A stretch of 64,000 bases of DNA. It comes from JAOPZW01 sp963764585 (lineage in GTDB: Bacteria > Actinomycetota > Thermoleophilia > Solirubrobacterales > Solirubrobacteraceae). Below, one piece after another: positions 19,124 through 26,388 of this stretch. Every line of letters starts with the position of its first letter. Position 1 is the first letter of the stretch. A program made the translations under genes and the position numbers. The stretch covers positions 451,155 to 515,154 of the forward strand of contig CAVXTB010000002.1 in NCBI GenBank assembly GCA_963764585.1. Direction: 5' to 3'. The notes below the pieces were generated by a model. It made no database searches and had not been told where the DNA came from. It saw nothing but the letters and a program-made list of their open reading frames with translations.

Positions 19124-20308
19124 TCAGCGCCCCGTCCGGGGGTTGAGCGCGTCCTGCAGCCCATCGCCGATGAGATTGAAGGCGAGGACCGTCAGCAGGA
19201 GCGCAACTCCCGGGAACGTCATGTACCACCAGGCGGTGTCGAAGATCTCGATGGCGTCGGCGATCATCGCGCCCCAGCTCGCCGTGGGCGGCTGGACCCC
19301 GACGCCCAGGAACGAGAGCGCGGCCTCGAACAGGATGTTCGTCGGGATCAGCAGGGTCGTGTAGACGATGATCGGCGCCACGAGGTTCGGCAGGATGTGG
19401 CGGAAGATGATGCGCGTGTCCGAGGCGCCCAGCGACCGGGCCGCCTCGACGAACTCCTTCTCGCGGATCGAGAGGACCTGGCCGCGGATGATGCGCGCCA
19501 TGTAGGGCCAGCCGGCCAGGGTGATCACGAAGATCACGACCGGCAGGCCGGGCTCGATCAGGGTCTTGCTGTGCGAGACCACGAAGCTGAAGATCACGCC
19601 TGCGAGGACGACGGCGATGCCCGGCGCGAGCCGCAGGAACCAGTCCGAGCCGCTGATGGCCCTGAAGCCCGGGCGCCCTCGCAGCTGCGAGATCGCGGCA
19701 CCGATCACCGGTATGACCAGGAGGAACGCGCCGAAGATGAGGAAGTCGCGGCCGACCGAGCGGGCAGTCAGGCAGCCCTTCAGCGAGCACGCGGCGCCGA
19801 GGCCCATCGCCAGCAGCAGCACCGGGAAGGCGAGCACGACGTCCATCGAGCGCGACAGCGCGGTGTCGACCACGCCGCGGTAGTAGCCGGCGGTCATGCC
19901 GAGCGTCACGCCGATAAGCACGATCAGGCCCGTCGCCAGGAACGCGACCTCCAGCGAGACGCGCGCGCCGTAGAGCGTGCGGCTGAAGACGTCGCGCCCG
20001 AGGCCGTCGGTCCCCATGATGTAGCCGTGGCCGGGCGCCGCGGCCGAGCCGAACTCGTCGAGCGCGTCGGAGTTCTGCTGGTTCGGCGGATGGGCCCCGA
20101 AGATCTTGACGATCAGCGGGGCCAAGACCGCGACGAGGATCAGCAGCACGATGAACGTGAGCGCGACGAGCGCGACCTTGTCCTGCTTCAGCCGCCGCCA
20201 GAAGAGCTGGATCGGTGAGCGGGCGGCGATCTCCTGCGGTGTCTCGGCCGCCTCATCGGTGACCAGGCCACCGGTGTCCTGAAGCAGCTCGGCAGCGCCC
20301 GTGCTCAC
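19124..20308 (-). CDS. oppC: Peptide ABC importer, permease OppC/DppC type, with an extra internal segment
   Basis: 394 residues against ~300 for the family. The N-terminal cytoplasmic segment and first helix (KVALVALTFIVLLILVAVLA) are normal, as are MGTDGLGRDVFSRTLYGARVS and the EAA loop EFVEAARSLGASDTRIIFRH. Between them is an extra ~90-residue stretch with two added hydrophobic helices (FLIFGAFLLVIPVIGAAI; LAPGIAVVLAGVIFSFVV) and a Cys pair (ACSLKGCLTARS). First gene of the importer operon, with a GTG start. Confidence 0.88.
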   Translation of the reverse strand: MSTGAAELLQDTGGLVTDEAAETPQEIAARSPIQLFWRRLKQDKVALVALTFIVLLILVAVLAPLIVKIFGAHPPNQQNSDALDEFGSAAAPGHGYIMGTDGLGRDVFSRTLYGARVSLEVAFLATGLIVLIGVTLGMTAGYYRGVVDTALSRSMDVVLAFPVLLLAMGLGAACSLKGCLTARSVGRDFLIFGAFLLVIPVIGAAISQLRGRPGFRAISGSDWFLRLAPGIAVVLAGVIFSFVVSHSKTLIEPGLPVVIFVITLAGWPYMARIIRGQVLSIREKEFVEAARSLGASDTRIIFRHILPNLVAPIIVYTTLLIPTNILFEAALSFLGVGVQPPTASWGAMIADAIEIFDTAWWYMTFPGVALLLTVLAFNLIGDGLQDALNPRTGR

Positions 20309-20613
20309 GGCCTACGGCCTCGTGTCATCTCGTACCTCGCTGATGGGTCCCTCTCCCAAACGCGGCGTCAGAGCTGATTCCCCGCGCGCCGCGACAATAC
20401 TCCTGTAGAGGCCGATGCGTCCCACCGGTCCTCGCTCCTTAATCCAGCACACACACGCGCTGGCGCGCTGGGTCGCCTCCTCCAGACAACCGCGCGCACC
20501 CGGTGTCGGCCGGGTCTTCGATTCGCTTCCTCGTGGCCTTGTCCTTCCTCCCTCACGAAGGCCAGGCGGGGACTGTAGGCATTGTCGTATAACGACTGCT
20601 TAAAGGCCGTCCA
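20309..20613. other. Intergenic region between the importer operon and tRNA-Arg
   Basis: About 300 bp with no credible gene. It should hold the promoter of the minus-strand importer operon; a minus-strand TACAGT (20572-20577) is a weak -10 candidate. GTCGT-ATA-ACGAC (20584-20596) is a perfect short palindrome that could be an operator. A GGCCTT...AAGGCC inverted repeat lies near 20536-20564. The base composition is more AT-rich than its surroundings. Confidence 0.4.
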
Positions 20614-20685
20614 TGCCCCCGGCAGGAGTCGAACCTGCATCCCGCGCTTAGGAGGCGCGTGCTCTGTCCATTGAGCTACGAGGGC
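20614..20685 (-). tRNA. tRNA-Arg (anticodon CCT)
   Basis: 72-nt cloverleaf on the minus strand. The 5' acceptor strand GCCCTCG pairs with CGGGGGC followed by discriminator A. The D arm contains AGCTCAATGGACAGAGC. The anticodon loop is CTCCTAA between GCGC.. stems, so the anticodon is CCT. The T arm is GCAGG-TTCGACT-CCTGC. No CCA is encoded. Confidence 0.95.
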
Positions 20686-20725
20686 GCGCTCGCCATTGTG
20701 ACGGTCGGGCCGCGGCGCGCGGACG

Positions 20726-21280
20726 TCAGCCCCGGTCCGGGCGGTCCGGGTAGATGTCGTCGATCGTCACGAGCGGCTCGTACGGCGCGCCGCCGGCCGC
20801 CTCGCGGATGCGCTGCGCGCCGCCGGCCAGGCGGTCCAGGACGGTGATGACGCCGGCGATCGGGTGGCCCGCCTCGCGCACGGCCTCGATCGCCTGCAGC
20901 GTCGAGCCGCCGGTGGTGACGACGTCCTCGACGATCAGGCAGCGATCGCCGGGCTCCAGCAGTGGGCCCTCGATGCGCCGCTGCAGGCCGTGCTGCTTGG
21001 TCTCCTTGCGCACGAAGAAGGCCTTGACGTCGGCGCCGCCCGCCAGCGCGGCGCACGCGGGGGCGTCGGCGCCCATCGTCAGGCCGCCGACCGCGGTGGC
21101 GCCCCAGGCGCGCGCCCGCTCGGCCACGAGCTCGGCCAGCGCGGCGAAGCCGGCCGGCCGCAGGATCGCGCGCTTGGCGTCGACGTAGTACTGCGCGACC
21201 TGGCCGCTGGTGAGGACGACCTCGCCGACCACGAGCGCGTGGGTACGCAACTCGTCGATGAGGCGCTGTCGCGGGTCCAT
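20726..21280 (-). CDS. pyrE: Orotate phosphoribosyltransferase
   Basis: 184 residues. The PRPP-binding motif CLIVEDVVTTGGSTLQAIEA is intact, and FVRKETKQHGLQRRIEG carries the conserved Lys residues of the catalytic loop. The N-terminal GEVVLTSGQVAQYYVDAKR is typical. It converts orotate and PRPP to OMP in pyrimidine synthesis. The ATG lies 21 bp from the divergent GTG at 21302, and the two share one -10 region. Confidence 0.95.
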   Translation of the reverse strand: MDPRQRLIDELRTHALVVGEVVLTSGQVAQYYVDAKRAILRPAGFAALAELVAERARAWGATAVGGLTMGADAPACAALAGGADVKAFFVRKETKQHGLQRRIEGPLLEPGDRCLIVEDVVTTGGSTLQAIEAVREAGHPIAGVITVLDRLAGGAQRIREAAGGAPYEPLVTIDDIYPDRPDRG

Positions 21281-21288
21281 TCGACCCG

Positions 21289-21295
21289 TAGGCTA
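21289..21295. promoter_or_regulatory. Back-to-back -10 elements shared by pyrE and the divergent gene
   Basis: The 7-bp TAGGCTA reads TAGGCT on the plus strand (7 nt before the GTG at 21302) and TAGCCT on the minus strand (9 nt before the ATG at 21280). Both spacings fit leaderless mRNAs. Confidence 0.5.
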
Positions 21296-21301
21296 TCGGG
21301 C

Positions 21302-21667
21302 GTGCTCGAGGGGCTCCTGCGGACCGCGTCGATCGTCGCGTGCGCGCTCGTGCTGACCAGTTTCGCGCTCTTCGCGATCGACGAGACGCGCGACGCGGCC
21401 AAGCAGAGCGCCGCCGCGGTGGCCGGGCTGGAGGCGACGGGATCGTCGCAACCGTCGACCGCGGAGGAGCGCGCTCGCGAGCGCGCGCACGGCAGCTTGC
21501 GCGAGACGATCGACGACGCCAACGACGTGCTCGTCAGCCCCTTCGCCTTCGTGGCCGACGGCTCGGGCAGCTCGTGGGTGCGCCGCGGCGCGCCGGCGGC
21601 GCTGGCCCTGCTGGTCTACGGCTTCGGGCTGTCGTTCCTGGCGCGCTACGCCCGAGGACGGGCTTGA
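21302..21667 (+). CDS. Small two-helix membrane protein, unknown function
   Basis: 121 residues with a GTG start chosen because the -10 lies 7 nt upstream. The first helix is IVACALVLTSFALFAI and the second, near the C-terminus, is APAALALLVYGFGLSFLARY. Between them is a charged linker with a helical ERARERAHGSLRETIDDAND. The family is not recognised. The stop overlaps the TTG of the YbdK-type ligase, so the two are co-translated. Confidence 0.7.
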   Translation: MLEGLLRTASIVACALVLTSFALFAIDETRDAAKQSAAAVAGLEATGSSQPSTAEERARERAHGSLRETIDDANDVLVSPFAFVADGSGSSWVRRGAPAALALLVYGFGLSFLARYARGRA

Positions 21668-22770
21668 GCGCCGGGCTCGGCGCCCCCCGTTTCGGCACGG
21701 AGGCCGACTTCGCCATCGGCGTCGAGGAGGAGCTGATCCTCGTCGACGACGGCGAGCACGGGCTGGCGCCCTGGGCAGCCGAGGTGCTCGAGCGCATCCC
21801 CGACGAGCATCGCGCCGGCGAGGCCAAGCCCGACACCTACGCGGCGATGATCGAGCTCGCGACCGCCGTGCTGCGCGATGCCGGCGAGAGCGCGCGGGCG
21901 CTGTCGCAGATGCGCGTGCTCCTGCACGCCGCCGGCGCGACGACGATCGGCGCCGGAGTCCACCCCGGGGGCGCCTTCGGCGATGCCGTCCACTTCGACG
22001 CGCCGCGCTACGAGGAGATCGACGAGCAGGTCCGCGGCCTGCTGAGCCGCACGCCGACCGCGGCGCTGCACATCCACGTCGGCATGCCCGACGCCGAGAC
22101 CGCGATCCGCGTCTGCAACGGGCTGCGCGAGCAGCTGCCGCTGCTGCAGGCGCTGGCCGCCAACTCGCCGTTCTGGTTCGGGCGCGACTCGGGCCTGGCC
22201 ACGGCGCGCGCCGTGCTCTTCCGCGGCTTCCCGCGCTCGGAGATCCCGCGCGCCTTCAGCTCCTACGACGACTACGCGGCGACGATCGAGGGCGTCGTCG
22301 CCGCCGGCGAGCTGCCCGACTACACCTTCCTGTGGTGGGACATCCGCCCGCACCCGCGGCTGGGAACCGTCGAGGTGCGCGCGATGGACAGCCAGTCCGA
22401 CCTGCGGTCGGTCGCCGGCCTCGCCGCGCTCGTGCACGGGCTCGCCCTCGCCGAGGTCGATCGCTCGCCCGGCGAATGGATGTCGCGCGAGACGCTGATG
22501 GAGGCCTCGTTCTGCGCCTCGCGCGACGGCCTGCGCGCGCGCGTACCCGTGGAGGGCAGCCTGCGCCCGGTACCCGAGGCGGCGCGCGCCGCGCTGGCCC
22601 GCGCGCGCCCGTACGCCGACGAGCTCGGCTCGGCCGACGAGCTGGAGGGCGTCGAGCGGATCCTCGCCGAGGGCAACGGCGCCGACCGCCAGCGCGCGGC
22701 CTACGCGCGCGGCGGCATGCCGGCACTGCTGGAGCGGCTGATCGACGAGGGCCTGCGGCCCTACGAGTAG
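21664..22770 (+). CDS. Carboxylate-amine ligase, YbdK / GCS2 family
   Basis: 368 residues. GTEADFAIGVEEELILVDD is the GCS2 N-terminal ATP/Glu-binding signature. AALHIHVGMPDAETAIRVCN and WWDIRPHPRLGTVEVRAMDS are also family blocks. Members have weak glutamate-cysteine ligase activity in vitro; the real substrate is often unknown. The TTG start overlaps the previous stop and fits the family N-terminus. The end overlaps the convergent L,D-transpeptidase by 10 bp. Confidence 0.88.
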   Translation: MSAGLGAPRFGTEADFAIGVEEELILVDDGEHGLAPWAAEVLERIPDEHRAGEAKPDTYAAMIELATAVLRDAGESARALSQMRVLLHAAGATTIGAGVHPGGAFGDAVHFDAPRYEEIDEQVRGLLSRTPTAALHIHVGMPDAETAIRVCNGLREQLPLLQALAANSPFWFGRDSGLATARAVLFRGFPRSEIPRAFSSYDDYAATIEGVVAAGELPDYTFLWWDIRPHPRLGTVEVRAMDSQSDLRSVAGLAALVHGLALAEVDRSPGEWMSRETLMEASFCASRDGLRARVPVEGSLRPVPEAARAALARARPYADELGSADELEGVERILAEGNGADRQRAAYARGGMPALLERLIDEGLRPYE

Positions 22771-23712
22771 ACGTCGACAATGTCGCCGATGCTGATCCAC
22801 CGGTAGATCGAGATCGCATCGGGGATCGGCACGCGCAGGCAGCCGTGGCTGGCGGCGAAGACCGGCACCGACGCGTAGCCGTGTACGGCGAAGCCGCGGA
22901 TGAAGTAGTTGGAGAAGTACATCCCCTTGGCGTTGAAGCCCGGCGACTTGGAGTAGACGCGGAAGGTGCCCTGCACGGTCGGCGTCGACGGCTTGCCCGA
23001 GCTCGCCGGGTAGATGCGCTCCACCTTCGAGCCGCGGATCAGCGCGATGACCTGCTCGGAGAGGTTGGCCTCGACGTGCTTGCCGTGCTCGGCGATGGCG
23101 CACGTGGAAGGCGCCCTTGCCCTTCGCCAGCGCCTTGAAGACGTCGGCGCCGGCGTTCGTGGTGCGCGCCATGCCGGTGACCTTGCGGAAGGTCAGGACC
23201 GCGCGCGCGGTGCGATCGTCGAACAGGCCGCGCTTGCCGACGACGTAGCCGAGGGCGGACAGGCGCTGCTGCAGCAGTCGCACGGCGGGCCCGCGGGCGC
23301 CGGGCCCGACGTGCAGCGCCGCGACGTTGACCCGCACGGGCTTGGCCACGAGCTGTGGCGCCGCCGGCGTGGCGAGGTGGGTGGCCTTGACCTGGACGCT
23401 GCCGGGCGTCGAGGTCTGGAAGGCGACGAGCGCGTAGCCCGACTTGCCGGTCGACGACATCAGCAGGTTGACGTTGACCGCGCGCAGCTTGTGGCCGTGG
23501 CGGTAGAAGCGCACCGTCGCCGTCTGGCCCGCGACCCACGGCTGCATGACGAGGCGCACCCGCCACGGCTGTCCCGCCAGCGCGACGCGGTTGGACGCGT
23601 TGCCGCTCACCCGCTCGGGCGTCAGCGACAGCAGCGGCCCCGTTGCCGCCGAGGCGGCGCTCGGCGCGGCCATGAGAAGGAAGAGCAGGAGCAGACCGCA
23701 CCGTTTGCGCAT
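22761..23712 (-). CDS. L,D-transpeptidase with signal peptide and peptidoglycan-binding domain, frameshifted
   Basis: Signal peptide MRKRCGLLLLFLLMAAPSAA ending ASA, an Ig-like segment, then a PG_binding_1 repeat (GPAVRLLQQRLSALGYVVGK to LTFRKVTGM). After KGKGAFHVR (about 23095-23115) the match moves one base. It resumes EHGKHVEANLSEQVIALIRG and the YkuD catalytic domain, ending with the active-site block ASHGCLRVPIPDA. YkuD enzymes make 3-3 peptidoglycan cross-links outside the membrane. One extra base explains the break. Whether it is real or an error cannot be told here. Confidence 0.82.
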
Positions 23713-23850
23713 GGCGCGGAAATGTACCTAGGCAGTCAAACGGCTTCGTCTTGGCGCGCGCTCCGACCTGGTTAGCGGCGACGCGCGGCCAAGGCACCGA
23801 GGGAAGGGCGTCCGCCCGTGCCGGCGGCGGCCACGGACAGCCGGCGCGCG

Positions 23851-23895
23851 CGAGTGTCGAGTTTGTCGGGCATATGCCGACAAAGTCGACGCTCG
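23851..23895. repeat. 45-bp near-perfect palindrome (hairpin A)
   Basis: Arms 23851-23869 and 23877-23895 pair at 17 of 19 positions around a 7-bp centre GCATATG; the inner arms TTTGTCGG/CCGACAAA are perfect. It lies between the CPBP protease and the L,D-transpeptidase. Its 35-bp core (23856-23890) has the same length and the same outer sequence as hairpin B near dnaB (41806-41840). It could be a terminator, structured RNA or protein site. Confidence 0.6.
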
Positions 23896-23986
23896 GTGCT
23901 CCCGGGCCCGCCGCGAGCGGTAGTGCCCGCTTCCTTCGTCGCCCTTGGCCGCGCCGCGCCGCGCCGCCGTCGGCGGCGGAGAAAGC

Positions 23987-24865
23987 TCAGCCCGCCGGCG
24001 CGACGGCCGGCGCCCAGCGCGTGCGCACGGCCAGCGCGGCCAGCGCGATGATCGACAGCGCGCAGACGAAGAGCACGGGGATCTGCCAGCCCCAGTCCTG
24101 GGAGACGCCGAAGGCCAGCGAGTTGTTCGCGCAGTGCAGGACGATGCACGGCCACAGCGATCCGGTGCGCTCGCGCAGGAGGCACAGCACGAAGCCGAAG
24201 AAGGCAAGCGGGAGCAGCAGCGCCACCTCGGCCGAGCCGATGTGGATCGCTCCGAAGACCAGGCCCGTGATGATCGCCGCGGGCCACATGCCCTTCCAGT
24301 TGCGCAGCGCGCCGAAGAAGAAGCCCCGGAAGAAGAACTCCTCGGCCATCGGGGCCACGACCGACACGAGGAAGGCCGCGGCGAGCAGCGCGATCGTGCT
24401 GCGGTCGACCCCGAGCTCGTCGGGGAGCTTGGAGTCGTCGGCGTTGGCGTGGACGATCGCGACCCAGACGACGGTGAAGACGTAGAAGGCCATGAAGGCG
24501 ACCGCCATCCAGCCCAGCGCGCGCCAGACCCGCGTGGGCCTCAGGCCGAACTGCTCGGGCCGTGGGCGCCCGGCCATCCCGGCGAAGAGCACGGCGGCGC
24601 CGACGAAGCAGATGTCCTGCACGATCGTCGCGGCGATGTTCACCGCGGGCGTCGGATCCTCGATGTCGGCGCCCGCGATCGCCCCGACGACGCCGACGAG
24701 CAGCGCGCCCATCAGGGCGCCGCCGAACGCGGCGATCAGCGCCACCCACGCCGTCCACGGCTTCCAGCGCGGGCGCTCGGGCGGCGGGCGGCGCTCGACG
24801 CCGGCGGGCAGCTCGGGCGCGACCGCGAACGTCGGGGGCGGGACGGAGGAGTCGGCGGTGGACAT
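23987..24865 (-). CDS. CPBP-family intramembrane metalloprotease
   Basis: 292 residues, about eight membrane helices. The Abi/CAAX-protease motifs are EEFFFRGFFFGAL (EExxxR), GLVFGAIHIGSA (FxxxH) and VLHCANNSLAF (HxxxN). The family includes CAAX prenyl proteases and bacteriocin-immunity-like proteins; the bacterial substrate is unknown. The -10 TACTCT is 14 nt upstream. Confidence 0.88.
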   Translation of the reverse strand: MSTADSSVPPPTFAVAPELPAGVERRPPPERPRWKPWTAWVALIAAFGGALMGALLVGVVGAIAGADIEDPTPAVNIAATIVQDICFVGAAVLFAGMAGRPRPEQFGLRPTRVWRALGWMAVAFMAFYVFTVVWVAIVHANADDSKLPDELGVDRSTIALLAAAFLVSVVAPMAEEFFFRGFFFGALRNWKGMWPAAIITGLVFGAIHIGSAEVALLLPLAFFGFVLCLLRERTGSLWPCIVLHCANNSLAFGVSQDWGWQIPVLFVCALSIIALAALAVRTRWAPAVAPAG

Positions 24866-24879
24866 CGGCGTGTGATCAG

Positions 24880-24885
24880 AGAGTA
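24880..24885 (-). promoter_or_regulatory. -10 element TACTCT of the CPBP protease gene
   Basis: Minus-strand TACTCT 14 nt before the ATG at 24865. Confidence 0.42.
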
Positions 24886-24900
24886 CGAGCCAGACGTCAG

Positions 24901-25551
24901 TTACCCGTCAAGCAGGTCGTCCAGCGAGGCCACGGCGCGCACGCCGTCCGGGACCTCGGCGCCGTCGCGCGCGACGAGCACGGCGTCGATCCCGGCCGCC
25001 CGCGCGCCCGCGACGTCGTGCTCGACGCTGTCGCCGACGTGCAGGGCGTCGCCGGCCGCCGCGCCCAGGCGCTCAAGCGCGGCGGCGAAGATCGCGGGGT
25101 CGGGCTTGGCGACCCCCAGCTCGGCCGAGACGACGACGGCGTCGACGAGCGGGCGCAGCCCGGTGCGCTCGAGGACGTCGTGCAGCGAGACGTCCCAGTT
25201 GCTCACCACGGCCAGGCGCGCGCCGCCCGCGCGCAGGCGCGCGAGCGCTCCGGGCACCTCCGGGTAGGGGCGGAAGCGCACGGCCAACAGCAGCGCCTCC
25301 TCGACGTCGGCCAGGGGCAGCGCGGTGCGCAGGTGCTCCTGGATCACGGCGGCGCAGCGCCGGCGCAGGTCGCGCAGCGACGGCCAATCGCTCGCCTCGT
25401 CGTGGTGGGCGCGGTAGTAGGCCATCTCGGCGAGCATCGCCGCGCGCGCGTCCTGCTCGCCGACGACGACGCCGCGCGCCGAGAGCTCGTCGACGAGGTG
25501 CGGCCACGGGCGCTCGAGCTCGACGATCGTGCCCAGGGCATCGAGGAGCAC
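24901..25551 (-). CDS. HAD-superfamily hydrolase (class IA)
   Basis: About 216 residues from the GTG at 25551: VLLDALGTIVELERPW (motif I, with the Asp nucleophile and the second acid replaced by a non-canonical ALG), RLAVVSNWDVSLHDVLERTG (motif II, Ser), GVAKPDPAIFAAAL (motif III, Lys) and HVGDSVEHDVAGARAAG (motif IV). Motif I is DALGT rather than DxDGT, so the acid/base Asp is missing and activity is uncertain. An upstream ATG at 25590 would overlap the divergent MscS gene. Confidence 0.85.
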   Translation of the reverse strand: MLLDALGTIVELERPWPHLVDELSARGVVVGEQDARAAMLAEMAYYRAHHDEASDWPSLRDLRRRCAAVIQEHLRTALPLADVEEALLLAVRFRPYPEVPGALARLRAGGARLAVVSNWDVSLHDVLERTGLRPLVDAVVVSAELGVAKPDPAIFAAALERLGAAAGDALHVGDSVEHDVAGARAAGIDAVLVARDGAEVPDGVRAVASLDDLLDG

Positions 25552-25562
25552 CGCTGAGGGGA

Positions 25563-25568
25563 TACCTT
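25563..25568 (+). promoter_or_regulatory. -10 element TACCTT of the MscS-like gene
   Basis: TACCTT 8 nt before the ATG at 25577. Its TA is shared with a weaker minus-strand TATCCC (25559-25564) lying 7 nt before the HAD GTG. Confidence 0.42.
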
Positions 25569-25576
25569 CCCGCGCC

Positions 25577-26368
25577 ATGTCGGCCCTCATCGTCGCAGCC
25601 GACTCGTCGACCGACCGCTACGTCACCGCCGCGCTGACGCTCGTCGTCGCGTTCGCGCTCGTGGCCGTCGTGCACCGCGCGCTGCGCGGGCGCGCGCGCA
25701 TGCTCGCCGAAGCGCTCGGCGGCCCCGGGAGCGTGCCCGTCATCGACACGCGGCTGCGCTTCCTGCGCCGGGTGATCGAGGCGGCGATCATCATCGTCGG
25801 CCTCGCGCTCGCCGTGGCCCAGTTCACGAGCCTGGACCGCCTCGCCGCAACCGTCCTCGCGTCCAGTGCGATCGCCGCCGCGGTCGTCGGCTTCGCGGCG
25901 CGCCAGGTGCTGGCCAACGCGATCGCCGGCATGGTGCTCGCGGTCACCCAGCCGCTGCGCATCGGCGACCTCGTGACCTTCGAGGGCGAGACGGGAACCG
26001 TCGAGGACGTGTCGCTGACCTACACGTGGCTGCGCACGGGCTCCGACGCGCGGCTGATCATCCCCAACGAGCGCCTGGCCGCCGGCCTGCTGCGCAACGA
26101 CTCGATCCGCTCCGACACCGTGGCGCTCGAGGTCTCGGCGTGGCTGGCGCCCGACGCCGACGAGTCGGCCGCGCTGGCCGCGATCGAGGCGATCGAAGAG
26201 GCGCGCACGGTGCGCATCGCCGAGGTCACCGACACGGGCATCCGCATCCAGGTCGGCGGCCCGCCGGTCGCGCCGTCCGAGCGCATCGAGCGCGAGGGCG
26301 AGCTGCGGGCACAGACGTTGCGCGCGCTGCGCGAGGCAGGGTGTCGGGGCCCCCGCGACGAACCCTGA
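25577..26368 (+). CDS. Small-conductance mechanosensitive channel (MscS family)
   Basis: 263 residues. Three membrane helices (AALTLVVAFALVAVVHRAL; VIEAAIIIVGLALAVAQF; LASSAIAAAVVGFAARQVLA, the pore-lining helix). Then comes the beta domain QPLRIGDLVTFEGETGTVED with VSLTYTWLRTGSDARLIIPN. It acts as an osmotic safety valve in the plasma membrane. The C-terminal domain is short. The start fits the -10 spacing. Confidence 0.9.
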   Translation: MSALIVAADSSTDRYVTAALTLVVAFALVAVVHRALRGRARMLAEALGGPGSVPVIDTRLRFLRRVIEAAIIIVGLALAVAQFTSLDRLAATVLASSAIAAAVVGFAARQVLANAIAGMVLAVTQPLRIGDLVTFEGETGTVEDVSLTYTWLRTGSDARLIIPNERLAAGLLRNDSIRSDTVALEVSAWLAPDADESAALAAIEAIEEARTVRIAEVTDTGIRIQVGGPPVAPSERIEREGELRAQTLRALREAGCRGPRDEP

Positions 26369-26370
26369 AC

Positions 26371-26376
26371 TACCCT
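26371..26376 (+). promoter_or_regulatory. -10 element TACCCT of the PBP1 gene
   Basis: TACCCT immediately after the MscS stop and 12 nt before the PBP ATG at 26389. Confidence 0.45.
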
Positions 26377-26388
26377 CTGGGACTTCGA

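Noticed and set aside
20368..20640. 90-codon minus-strand frame
   Set aside because: It begins inside the tRNA-Arg gene and has no protein-like features.
23818..24051. Plus-strand small gene over the palindrome
   Set aside because: No start signal, Arg/Pro-rich composition, and it crosses the hairpin and the end of the CPBP gene.
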